A DNA stretch of 64,000 bases from CAWBRY01 sp963791295 (lineage in GTDB: Bacteria; Bacteroidota; Bacteroidia; Chitinophagales; Chitinophagaceae): the NCBI GenBank assembly GCA_963791295.1, contig CAWBRY010000001.1, forward strand, positions 930,001-994,000, written 5' to 3'. Position 1 is the first letter of the stretch. The number at the start of each line of letters is the position of its first letter. A program made the translations under genes and the position numbers. A model generated the notes under the pieces. The model was not told where the DNA came from. It searched no databases and saw nothing but the letters and a program-made list of their open reading frames with translations. Below are positions 29,579-39,347 of this stretch, one piece after another.

Positions 29579-31006
29579 CTACCAATCAACCGTCTTTGCC
29601 ACCAACGCCTTGCCAATGACATCCACAGTTATAGTTTTCCTTGCCAACCCCGCCGGCTTAACAGGAGATAATTCCACCTTATAATTGCCAGGTTCCAAGA
29701 TAAATTTCTTCGGATTATTCTGCGCTGTTTGATAGGTCCTGCCTGCACCCACATTCTTGCCGGTTTTTGTGTCAGTGATGCTAACAGTCGCATCTACCAA
29801 TTGCCCGCCTTGTCGCGCCTCGATACTTAACTCACCCGATTCAAAATTGTGATTAAACTTGAGATTACTGCTGCTTCCTAATTCCTTCCTGGTGATTTTA
29901 ATCTCAGGCCTGCCACTGATCTCGACAGACGAAAAAACAATATCATAAACACCGGGAGGAATTTTAATTTTTGCCGGATTCGTTGCTGCCTTATTATACG
30001 AACGCGTACTGGCAGTAAGCTTATCACTACCCGCGGGAAATATCTGGATCGTTGCATCCGATAGTTCTCCATTGCGCGTTATCAATATTTCAAGTTCCCC
30101 TTGCTCAAATTCTATTTCTTTAAATAGGGTATCATGAGCAGGAATGACCAGATCAGGAATCCTTATAGGGGAATAACCGCGTATCGCAATCGGCATGATT
30201 TCCACATCATATGTCCCGGCTTGCAGCTGAAGAATTCGCGGATTGGTTTCCTTACCTTCATAGGTCCTGCCGGAAATTGTTTCACCAGACTCTCCTTTTT
30301 TGAAAACTCTTACCGATGCATCTTTCAATTTCCCTTCCAATGTCGTCTTTACAGATAAATATGCATCGCCAGCCGGAATGTCTTTCACCGTTTGTTCAAG
30401 TGCCGCTACTAATTCTTCGGCATTGCTTGCAGCAAAATATTGTCCGCCACCGGCCTGGGCTGTACATTCTAACGGCGAAAGGTCTTTTTCTGAAATTCCA
30501 AATCCTACTACGTGCATCGTGAGTTTTATGCCGGCGGTCCGCGCATTCCTGACAGTCTCGCAAGCATTACCCTCACAGGTTTCCAGGCCATCACTGACCA
30601 GTATGATGGTCACAGGATCCTTTATTTCCTTTATCAAAGAAAGAGCGTGGTTGATTGATTTGGCTATCGGCGTTTTCCCCTTTGGATTCAGCATTTTTAT
30701 TTTGCCATTGAATTGTTCTTTATTGAAGTTACCAAGTGGTAAAAGTGTTTCTATATCGTTGCAGTCCGTTGCACTCTTATGGCCATAGGCGATCAACCCA
30801 ACCTTAGAGTCCGCCGCAATCTTATTGGATAATTTCCCCATAGTTTCCCTGGCGACTTCTATCTTGGTACTATTCTCTATCTTACCCCACATGGAACCCG
30901 AAGCATCAAAGATGAATAAAAGGTTCGCGGGACTATTTGATTGGGCGCCGACGTTCGTGATGAACAGGATGCCGGCGAGGATGAAAAAAAAGTTTGAATA
31001 TTTCAT
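29579..31006 (-). CDS. Secreted VWA-domain protein with three C-terminal repeats
   Basis: A 475-residue protein with a signal peptide (ending NVGAQ at about 22) and a von Willebrand A domain (about 28-215). It has an intact MIDAS metal site: DASGSMW (Asp34, Ser36, Ser38), KTPIAKS and LVSDGLETC. Three related repeats of about 85 residues follow (about 225-470). Each has the pattern G-L-DA-V, then GRTY or RSYN, then NP---I-L--G-Y-V--. The repeats look like PEGA/carboxypeptidase-regulatory-like beta modules. VWA proteins bind other proteins through Mg2+, so a periplasmic or surface interaction role is likely. It lies 38 bases downstream of the DUF6263 gene on the same strand. The frame is clean. 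Confidence 0.85.
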   Translation of the reverse strand: MKYSNFFFILAGILFITNVGAQSNSPANLLFIFDASGSMWGKIENSTKIEVARETMGKLSNKIAADSKVGLIAYGHKSATDCNDIETLLPLGNFNKEQFNGKIKMLNPKGKTPIAKSINHALSLIKEIKDPVTIILVSDGLETCEGNACETVRNARTAGIKLTMHVVGFGISEKDLSPLECTAQAGGGQYFAASNAEELVAALEQTVKDIPAGDAYLSVKTTLEGKLKDASVRVFKKGESGETISGRTYEGKETNPRILQLQAGTYDVEIMPIAIRGYSPIRIPDLVIPAHDTLFKEIEFEQGELEILITRNGELSDATIQIFPAGSDKLTASTRSYNKAATNPAKIKIPPGVYDIVFSSVEISGRPEIKITRKELGSSSNLKFNHNFESGELSIEARQGGQLVDATVSITDTKTGKNVGAGRTYQTAQNNPKKFILEPGNYKVELSPVKPAGLARKTITVDVIGKALVAKTVDW

Positions 31007-31044
31007 GGTAAAATGTTATGCTATTTCCTTCGGTGAAAAAAAAC

Positions 31045-31923
31045 TTATTGACTGACACTAACCGTCGTGGTGCTCGCCGTCTTTGAAGTGACGGGCACAG
31101 ATCCGCCCAGGACTTCCATCGATCCGTTAGATTCAATCTTAGTTGTTTTCTCCCGTATGATCCCCGAATTCCTATTCAGAATGATCATTCCGCTGGACTT
31201 ATTATTCATCGTCATCGTCGTTTCATTGCCCATCATCATCATTTTGCTGATGGTCAAAGAAGTGCCTGTATAATGAAGGACAATGGTTGTATCAGTGATG
31301 GTATCGACAGTATAAGTCGTGTTAGATTTGCCCGACGAATTGCTGGAGGAATCCGTCCAACTGGAATTGGTATCGATGGCATTCGATGATAGAACCTTAA
31401 AAAAACTGGCCTCATTTTTCTGAGGTGGCTCAACAATGTCCAACAAATCCTTCAACATGCTGTTGATGATCGCCAGCCGGTCATCCAACCTGGTGCTGTC
31501 GAATTTTTCGGGTTTCACGGCTAATACGGTTCCTTTCGGATCAATGGTCATGTCGTAACTCTTAGCAAGAATTTCTTTGATCGGTTTACCAAATTCGCCG
31601 CTCATATCCGTCTCGTTTTTGGAGTCAAAGGATCGTTTTTGTCCCATGCCATCAAAGTTGAATGCGATCTGTTGCACTTCGTGGTGCATCGATACACTGT
31701 CTGGCGCCGCGTTGGTAACCCGGTATAGATGAGTAGCGCCTCCTTCCAGGTTGAAGTCTATTGCCTGGCCCATGGCTTCCTGGGTAATAGTGGTCTTAAG
31801 CTGGATGCCAATGATCCAGGTTTGTCCTTTTTCAAATTTCAAGCTGTCTGAAATGGATTGTGAAAACAGGCGGTTACTGAAACCGAACAAGACGATGAGA
31901 AGAAGAAAACTGCCTAATTTCAT
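31045..31923 (-). CDS. Secreted DUF6263-family protein
   Basis: About 292 residues from the ATG at 31923 (MKLGSFLLLIVLFGFSNRLFSQ, a signal peptide). An in-frame extension to 31989 lacks a signal and is not used. The protein has the look of the DUF6263 family: SYDMTIDPKGTVLAVKPEKFDS, a Ser/Thr/Asn-rich stretch, a Met-rich segment (SKMMMMGNETTMTMNNKSSG) and a C-terminal beta-rich part ending KTASTTTVSVSQ. Function unknown; it is probably periplasmic and co-transcribed with the VWA gene. Confidence 0.72.
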   Translation of the reverse strand: MKLGSFLLLIVLFGFSNRLFSQSISDSLKFEKGQTWIIGIQLKTTITQEAMGQAIDFNLEGGATHLYRVTNAAPDSVSMHHEVQQIAFNFDGMGQKRSFDSKNETDMSGEFGKPIKEILAKSYDMTIDPKGTVLAVKPEKFDSTRLDDRLAIINSMLKDLLDIVEPPQKNEASFFKVLSSNAIDTNSSWTDSSSNSSGKSNTTYTVDTITDTTIVLHYTGTSLTISKMMMMGNETTMTMNNKSSGMIILNRNSGIIREKTTKIESNGSMEVLGGSVPVTSKTASTTTVSVSQ

Positions 31924-32039
31924 AAGTGATTTAAAGATATTCCTATCCGTGGGAATAGGGCAAACAAATTTGACGATTCTTGCTAACAATCGTTGCAGCC
32001 AGCCGGAAAAAAATCGGATTGCAGCTAATTACAGGATCA

Positions 32040-32068
32040 TTGGAATTGCGACTAACTTCCTACTTTTA
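32040..32068 (+). promoter_or_regulatory. Candidate promoter for the C1 peptidase operon
   Basis: TTG (32040-32042), 18 bases, then TACTTTTA (32061-32068), which matches seven of eight positions of TAnnTTTG. It lies 29 bases before the ATG at 32098, in the divergent gap with the DUF6263 gene. Confidence 0.45.
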
Positions 32069-32097
32069 ATATCTGATTCATTAATAAAAAAATTCGT

Positions 32098-33670
32098 ATG
32101 CCAATCAGAATGACAGATGATCCCGCGCGACTCCAATCAACAGGATGATGACGGCGGTGGCGGTGGCGGGGGCGGACGAAGTGGGCCTGGTGGTGGCGGG
32201 TTAATGGCCTTGCTTCCGATGCTGCTTGGGCTTATTCAAAGGGAAGGGAATAATTCGTATTACTGATCCTTGGTGCCGGTGCATATTTTTTATTGGGAAA
32301 GAGCGGCTGCAGTTCTGACTGCAGCAAAAACTTTTTTCAGAAAGTGGATATAATTTCAATCCCGCTGAATTTAATAAGGCATCGGTATATGAAGGACTGG
32401 AAGATGATGCCGGAAAAAATCCATTGCCTGAAGCAGTTTCGTTGGCAAGGTTTGCACCACCCCGAGGCAACCAGGGCCAACAGGGAAGTTGTGTTGCATG
32501 GAGCAGTGCTTATGGCGCAAGAACTATCCTGGAAGCAACCTCTGCGGGCGCCGATCCGGATCAAATAAAATTCAGTCCATCTTTTTTATATAACCAGATC
32601 GGACTGGAAAATTGTGAAGGCTCATATATCCAAAGAGCCATGGAACAAATGTCAAACCAGGGCGCGCTTCCGTTGAGCGAATTTCCATATAGTGACCAGG
32701 ATTGCGAACGTCAGCCGGATTCACAGGCAAAAACAAGAGGCCGCTCAATATAAGATCCATGGATTTACAAGACTAACGGATGGGGATAATATTAAGCAGA
32801 TCAATGTGCGGGCTATAAAAGAACATCTTGGCGAAAGATGCGCCTGTGGTGATCGGAATGATGGTAGGCCAAAGTTTCATGCAAGGTATGATGGGCCAGG
32901 AATTGTGGCGGCCGGAAGGAATGGATCAATCCAGATGGGAATGGGCGGTCATGCGATGTGCGTGATTGGTTATGATGATCGCAAATTTGGCGGCGCATTC
33001 CAAATCATGAATAGCTGGGGACCGGAATGGGGGAAGAATGGTGTGGCATGGGTCCGCTATGGTGACTTTCAAAAATTATGTCCGGGAGGCTTATGGACTG
33101 GACCCGCTGGCGAAACGTGGAGCCATGGCTAACATTCCGCTTGGAATGCACCATCGGCCTCGTGATGAATGATACGTAAAGAATACATTCAACTTTACAA
33201 TTATCCGGCGAATAATCTTATTTGAAACGCAGTTCCCCGATAGCTAAAGGAGATCGGTTTCAAGATGGAAGTAAAGAATGTTACCGAATGTTATACTTAT
33301 ATATTCGGACAGGAAACGGATGGCAGCAGTTATGTTCTCTTTCCTTATACTGAAAAACATTCTCCTTATTGCGGCATCACCGGGTACGATTGTTTCCCAA
33401 AGGATCAATCATTAACGGCAGATAGCGTAGGCAACCGTGATTATATTGCCATAGTCGTAAGCAAGGAAGCACTGGACTATAATCAGATCAATGAGGCAAT
33501 CAGCCGCAGCAGCCAGACTGACTATGCCGCGAAAGGTGAATCAGGGATTGCAGGATATCCTTATCCGATCGGCCCGGTTACAATACGAGAGTGACGGCAC
33601 CATTAATTTTAAGGTAGATGCAAATGATAACAAGGCGGTAGTTTGTGTGGTTGCAATTGATAAACAATAG
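32098..33670 (+). CDS. Membrane-anchored papain-like (C1) cysteine peptidase fused to DUF4384 (frameshifted)
   Basis: About 524 codons between the ATG at 32098 (MPIRMTDD) and the TAG at 33670, read across several frame changes. Order: a poly-Gly/Ser segment (codons around 32150-32203), one hydrophobic helix (LLILVLGAGAYFLLGKSG in a shifted frame), then a peptidase C1 domain. That domain has the oxyanion Gln and catalytic Cys in GNQGQQGSCVAWSSAYGA, the catalytic His in GGHAMCVIGYDD and the Asn in QIMNSWGPEWG. The C-terminus (about 33120-33670: GDRFKMEVKNVTECYTYIFGQETDGSSYVLFPY) looks like a DUF4384 domain. A membrane-tethered secreted peptidase is likely. Indels fall near 32130, 32260, 32330, 32740, 32840, 33175 and 33545. 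Confidence 0.8.
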
Positions 33671-33698
33671 CTAAAGATCCGGCATTCCAAGTTCAGCA

Positions 33699-34201
33699 AT
33701 GAATCCACAATACAACCTGCTTTCATCCGGATTGCAAAACATCCTTTCAAATTCAGGATATTCTTATTACAAAATTACCCAGCGCTTATTTTGCTGGGTT
33801 CGGGTAAAAGAATTGGATGAACAACATTCCATGGTAACGGTGCCTTACAAATGGTTTACAAAAAATCCTTTCCGGTCCACTTATTTCGCCTGCTTGAGCA
33901 TGGCGGCTGAAATGAGCACGGGCTCGCTGGCAATGGCCCAGTGTTTCAAACGGAAACCGGCGGTTTCCATGCTGGTAGTGAAAGCTGAGTCTGTCCTTAT
34001 TTAAAAAAGGCTACCGGAATTACCAGTTTTACTGTGAAGATGGCGAGCTGATGCGTATGCCGTTGATGAATCGATAGCTACAGGTGAGCCGCAGGATCTG
34101 TTCAGGCAAAATCAATCGGCAAAAACAAGGAGGGAGAAATTGTCGCCGAATTTAATATTACCTGGTCATTCAAAGCGAAAAAAAATCGTCCTGAAAATTA
34201 A
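33699..34201 (+). CDS. DUF4442 / hotdog-fold thioesterase-like protein (frameshifted)
   Basis: About 167 codons. MNPQYNLLSSGLQN at 33699 is followed by VTVPYKWFTKNPFRSTYFACLSMAAEMSTGSLAM, which matches DUF4442 proteins with a hotdog fold related to acyl-CoA thioesterases. The frame breaks near 33998 and 34070, after which the tail (EFNITWSFKAKKNRPEN) continues to the TAA at 34201. The MBL gene begins 3 bases later, so the two are probably an operon. Substrate unknown. Confidence 0.72.
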
Positions 34202-34204
34202 ATT

Positions 34205-35624
34205 ATGAAAATAGCATTTCATGGAGCGGCCAGAACAGTAACCGGTTCCAAGCATTTGATTACACTAGGCAATGGAAAAAAGATCCTGCTGGATTGCGGC
34301 ATGTTCCAGGGTCTGGGAAAGGAAACGGAATGATTAACCGAAGCTTTTGGCTTTGAATCTTCTGAAGTAGATGTAATGATCTTATCCCATGCGCACATTG
34401 ATCACAGCGGCTTAATTCCCAAACTGGTGAAGGAAGGATTTGGCGGCAGAATTTTCTGTACGCCTGCTACCAGGGAGCTGACAACGGTATTGCTGGAGGA
34501 TTCGGCAGAAATACAGGAAGATGAAGCCAAATACTCCAACAAGACAACGAGCTGCGGAAGGGCTTGCCTTACTTGAGACCACTCTACACCAGGGAGGATG
34601 CAACGAATTGTTTTCCACATTTTAAAGAAGTTGAATATGGAACATGGTTTGATGTGATAGAAGGCGCCCAGGCGATGTTCACCGATGCCGGACATATCAT
34701 CGGAAGTGCATGTGTTCATCTGCGGTCAAGGAAAATGGAAAGGAATTGCGGATCACTTTCAGCGGCGATGTCGGCCGATACCGGGATGCGATATTAAAAT
34801 CGCCGGACACATTTCCGCAAGCGGATTATATCATGCTTGAATCAACCTATGGCAATAGCCTGCATGATGAAAATGTAACCACTCCCGATCTGCTGTTAAG
34901 ATGGCTTGAAAAAGCCTGCCTGCAAAAGAAAGGAAAGTTGATCATGCCTGCTTTCAGCGTCGGACGAACACAGGAACTTTTGTATTTCCTGAATCAACTG
35001 GAATTGGAGAACCAATTCCGGCACTTGATTATTATGTAGATAGCCCGATGAGCATCGAAGCCACCGAAGTTGTAAAAAAATATCCGCGATATTTCAATAA
35101 GAAGATTCAAAACATTTATGCTATCCGATCATGATCCGTTTTCATTTAAAGGATTGAAATATGTCAAGACGGTTCAACAATCCAAAATGCTGAATTTTCA
35201 GAATGGGCCCGATGGTCATTATCTCCGCCAGTGGAATGGCCGATGCGGGAAGAGTGAAACATCATATCAGCAACAATATTGAAAATGCCCGCAATACCAT
35301 ATTACTTACCGGCTATTGCGAACCGCATTCACTCGGAGGCCGTTTAATGGCAGGTGCAAAAGAAGTGAACATTTTCGGAGTGGAACACCAGGTGAATGCA
35401 GAAGTAGGGGCCATCCGAAGCATGAGTGCGCATGGTGATTATCAACGATCTGAGCCAATGGCTGGCCTGCCAGGAACAGCGCACAGGTCAGAAAGATCTT
35501 CCTCGTGCATGGCGAATACCAGGTGCAGCAGGACTTCCAACAACGGCTAATTAGAAAAGGATATCGTGATGTGGAAATCCCTGCCCAGCACTATGAAATC
35601 GGCCTACTTAAGGCATTCGGTTGA
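34205..35624 (+). CDS. MBL-fold RNA-specificity-domain protein (CPSF/Ysh1-like, frameshifted)
   Basis: About 470 codons. MKIAFHGAARTVTGSKHL begins at 34205. The metallo-beta-lactamase metal motif MILSHAHIDHSG, FTDAGHIIGSA and ITFSGDVGRYRDAIL are present, as is the beta-CASP core (MLESTYGN, MPAFSVGRTQELLYFL). The C-terminal RNA-specificity region reads VIISASGMADAGRVKHHI, then LLTGYCEPHSLGGRLM and MSAHGDYQ. The bacterial family contains predicted RNA nucleases. Frame changes occur at about 34332, 34560, 34725, 35030, 35125, 35200 and 35445. The final segment (HYEIGLLKAFG) ends at the TGA at 35624. Confidence 0.85.
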
Positions 35625-35727
35625 CCGAACCTATAACCGTCACTTTCACAATTCTTTAGTAATCCCGGCACCATTTTTACAGTTTATATATTAGGTAAAA
35701 ACGTAAAAGTTAAAAACCAGATAATAT

Positions 35728-36327
35728 ATGAAAAGGAACCTGAAGTGGCTTGGTGGAGCGGTTCTCGCCGTATTTATGTTAGCTAGTTGTGCCTCAACGG
35801 CTCACATCGAAAAGGATGATAACGCTGACTTTAGTCACTATAAAACATTTGCATGGATTGATAAGGATGGAGAGGGCAAGAAAGACCGCAACAGAAATAA
35901 TGACTTATTCTGAACAGAAAGTAAGGCAAGCTGTCAACAAGGAACTTGGAAAAACGGCAGGTTGGCGGGAAGTGAAAAACAATCCCGATGTACTATTAAG
36001 TTATGATGTCCTGGTAGAAAGATCAGTTAAAGAAAGAAATGATCCGGTTTATTCCAATGCCATTATTCCAGAGTATTGTACAATCCTTACACGCGCCGGT
36101 ACGGTAGCATTTATTATCCTTCCCAATTTTTGGGTTATGACCGCGATCAACGAAGTCAGTAAGAGAAGGAACGATCACTATCACGATGCTCGACACGAGA
36201 TACAGACAAAACAGTTTGGCAGGGATGGACGACGGATGAAATCGAATGGAATCGCAATATGAGCTCGAAAGAAATTCAGAAACAGCGTAAAGCGATATTC
36301 AGAAAGTTCGATATCGCGAAAAATTAA
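35728..36327 (+). CDS. DUF4136 lipoprotein (frameshifted)
   Basis: About 200 codons. MKRNLKWLGGAVLAVFMLASCAST has a lipobox (LASC), so this is a lipoprotein. DFSHYKTFAWIDKDGEGKKDRN and then VRQAVNKELGKTAGWREVKNNPDVLLSYDVLVERSV, the latter in another frame, are typical of DUF4136, an envelope family of unknown function. The C-terminus SSKEIQKQRKAIFRKFDIAKN lies in a third frame, ending at the TAA at 36327. A terminator hairpin follows. Confidence 0.78.
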
Positions 36328-36354
36328 TTGTAGGTATACGTGTTCATTGGGATA

Positions 36355-36402
36355 AGGCTCCGCAAAATACTGGTACTCTACAAGTATTGCGGAGCTTTTA
36401 TT
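36355..36402. terminator. Bidirectional terminator
   Basis: GCTCCGCAAaaTACT pairs with AGTATTGCGGAGC (36383-36395) around an 11-base loop, with one small bulge, followed by TTTTATTTTT on the plus strand. Both the DUF4136 gene (+) and the following minus-strand gene end beside it. It starts 28 bases after the DUF4136 stop. Confidence 0.75.
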
Positions 36403-37950
36403 TTTCTCTTCTCAGCTGAAACTTATGCGCAATCACCGATTGCACCGGGATGCCGCTGATCTTGCTTTCCAGCCAGGAGATCACATCCAGGTAAGCAAAG
36501 GCCCTTGTTTCTAACGGATTGCCTTCATGCTGTTTCAATTTTTCCAACAATTTTTCAAATTCAGGTTTCAGTGATCGTGCTCCGACCCGGAAAGAGCGGC
36601 GAAGAAATTTAAACATTTCTTCTTCCACAACGCTTAGGTTTTTCATCTTCGCCATAAATCGATAAACCGATTTGATCAGGTATTCCAGCAGATCCATATT
36701 GCCCAGTTCATAATGTGCAATGAGGTGAAGCAACCGGGCATAGCATTGCAGATCGGTTCGGAGATCAACTTTCAGGTTAATGATCTTATTGAGATAATCA
36801 ATGGCTTTTTCAAAATCAGCATTTCCAAAATAAAGGGAAGCAAATTTGTAATAGAAGACCAGCACCCGATGCCGGTCGAGATAGAGTTCATATTCCTTTA
36901 ATTTTTCTTCAATATAAGGAACGAGCTTAGTGCCTTCCGCAAAACGTCCCTTCGAGAAAATGTTTATTGAGCTTGGAAATGTGCAGGTAAACAAAAGTTT
37001 GAATCCGGTTATTACGTTTTGCTCTACCATGTTCCGATGGGAAAATTTTTCAAACTGACACGATCGCTTCGGCGATTTTCTTATGGTTTCGCAGATCAAA
37101 ATGGGCGCCCATCAGGTTGTGCATTCCTTTAATATAGTGGGCTGTTTCCACTTCAATCATTGCCGGCTGTTCTTCAAAAAGGTCAACCCATTTTTGCGCG
37201 TACCGGTAATATTGCAGAAAGTCCTGCCGGATAAATGCATCCCAGCAATAGCTTTGATAGAGATAAAGTCGTTCATAAAAACCCCTTGACTGCTCGGGCT
37301 CCCTCAGGAAGGTGTTTTTCCAGGAATTCATGGACGGCTGTCGCTTCGTCCTTCGTTTCTCGCCAGCCCATACCGGATATACCAGCTATATAAGGAGGAG
37401 GGAAAGGTTCGACAATTTGTTGACGAGGACAGCTGGTCGTTTACTCCGGTCGGATTCCCCAGACAATTGATCAGCCCGGTCCTGCATGCTCCGGGTAATA
37501 TGCAGCGCCTCGATCTTCTTTTCAAAGAACAAGGCTTGCTGCAGGTAAGTGAATTGGTTATTTGCCCGGGCAAGTTCTTTCATCTTGTCCAGCACCCTAA
37601 GGCTTTGAAGGTAAAGGCCTTTATTATAGAGGATGCGGGCGTAATCCATCTGTTCATGCAAGAGCATGTCGACATTATCCGTATCCTTGATCAGCCTAAG
37701 GCTGGAAAGGATCTGCTTGTATAATAGTCCCTTCAGATTGGAGAGCTGCTGCTTCTTGATCCCTTTGCTTTTTTTCAAGAGAAGCTGTTCATCATAGTCG
37801 TCCATCTTATCCAGAGCGTCGAATAAATGGATGGTTTTCAGGAGCTTCGCTAGAGGAATTTCGCTTCACATAAAGCTTAAAATTCCGCTTTTCGGACTTT
37901 TCCAGCGATTTTATGAGTTGAAACAGAGCATCAGTCGATCGGTTGGGCAT
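36398..37950 (-). CDS. Conserved helical-repeat protein of unknown function (frameshifted)
   Basis: About 517 codons from MPNRSTDALFQLIKSLEKSEKRNFKLYVKR (37950) to QLRREK (36398), read across at least five breaks. The protein is almost entirely alpha-helical with a TPR-like rhythm: LHEQMDYARILYNKGLYLQSLRVLDKMKEL, QSYCWDAFIRQDFLQYYRYAQKWVDLF, and FYYKFASLYFGNADFEKAIDYLNKII. It has no signal peptide or membrane segment, so it is a cytoplasmic scaffold-like protein. From memory it resembles hypothetical proteins of Chitinophagaceae. It is divergent from leuA. Confidence 0.65.
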
Positions 37951-38158
37951 CGTAATTCCTTTTGTCTGTAAGTCCTTTATAGCAAAGCGTTTCATGGGGA
38001 CTTATCCGCACGTTAAGGAGTGTAAATACAGGGCTGATTTTGATTTCACCAGCCCATCGGATCGCCGGTAAATTACGTCCATAGGACATTTTCTCTTTCA
38101 CCGCACCCCGCAAAAATAAGCAGGCTCAATATAGTTGATTCACTTTTATCAGTTTATT

Positions 38159-39341
38159 ATGACAGGTAACAAAGTGCACATTTTCGACACCACCCTCCGG
38201 GATGGCGAGCAGGTTCCTGGTTGCAAGCTCAATACCAGTGAAAAAACAGGGCTGGCGCTGAAGCTTGGAGGCTTTGGGGGTCGACATTATTGAGGCGGGT
38301 TTTCCGATTTCTTCGCCAGGCGATTTTGAATCGGTAAGCGAGATTGCCAAGATCATCAAGGAAGCGACAGTTTGCGGATTGAGCCGGGCCGTTGCAAAAA
38401 GATATCGAAGTAGCGGCCGAGGCTCTTAAAACATGCGAGGCGGCCAAGGATCCATACAGGCATCGGCACTTCCGATTATCATATCAAATCGAAATTCAAT
38501 TCAAATCAGGAGGACATCCTACAAAGGGCGATTCAATGTGTGAAATGGGCCAGGAATTATACCGATGATGTGGAATTTTATGCAGAAGATGCGGGCCGCA
38601 CAGAAAATGAATACCTGGCCAGAGTGGTCGAAGCGGTAATCAAGGCAGGAGCGACGGTTGTGAATATTCCCGACACCACCGGTTATTGCCTGCCATCATC
38701 AATATGGAGAAAAGATCGCTTACCTGATCAATCATGTCCCGAATATCGACAAGGCGATCATCTCCTGCCATTGCCATAATGATCTCGGATTGGCAACAGC
38801 GAATTCAATTGCCGGCGTCATCGCTGGTGCCAGGCAAATTGAATGTACGATCAATGGTTTGGGAGAAAGGGCTGGTAATACTTCTCTTGAAGAAGTAGTA
38901 ATGATCATCCGTCAGCACAAATACTGGGATTTTATACGGGTATTGATGCGCAGCAGTTAAATCCTATGAGCAGACAGGTTTCAGACATCATGCGCATGCC
39001 GGTGCAACCGAATAAAGCGATTGTTGGCAGCAATGCATTTTCGCATTCCTCGGGAATCCACCAGGATGGATTTTTAAAAGATGCATTGACCTATGAAACG
39101 ATCAACCCGGAGGAAGTAGGGGCCGATAGTTCAAAAATAGTGTTGACAGCAAGGAGCGGGCGAAGTGCATTGGCTTACCGCTTTCAAAAATTGGGATATT
39201 CATTTGACCGGAATGATATCGATGTATTGTATCAATCTTTTCTTGGAAGTGGCCGATAGTAAAAAAGAAGTGGAGGATGCAGACCTGTGCACAAATGGCA
39301 AGACAATATCAAGCACCAGAACAGCCATCGTTTCTCATTAG
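38159..39341 (+). CDS. leuA: 2-isopropylmalate synthase (frameshifted)
   Basis: About 394 codons. MTGNKVHIFDTTLRDGEQVPGC at 38159 carries the HMG-CoA lyase-like DTTLRDGEQ metal site. Later parts are WARNYTDDVEFYAEDAGRTENEYLARVVEAVIKAGAT, INHVPNIDKAIISCHCHNDLG in a shifted frame, GLGERAGNTSLEE, and the C-terminal HSSGIHQDGFLKDALTYETINPEEVG. It condenses 2-oxoisovalerate with acetyl-CoA, the first step to leucine. It is the shorter type without a visible leucine-binding C-terminal domain. It heads leuA-leuC-leuD-leuB and ends 6 bases before leuC. At least five frame changes are present. Confidence 0.9.
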
Positions 39342-39347
39342 GCTAAT

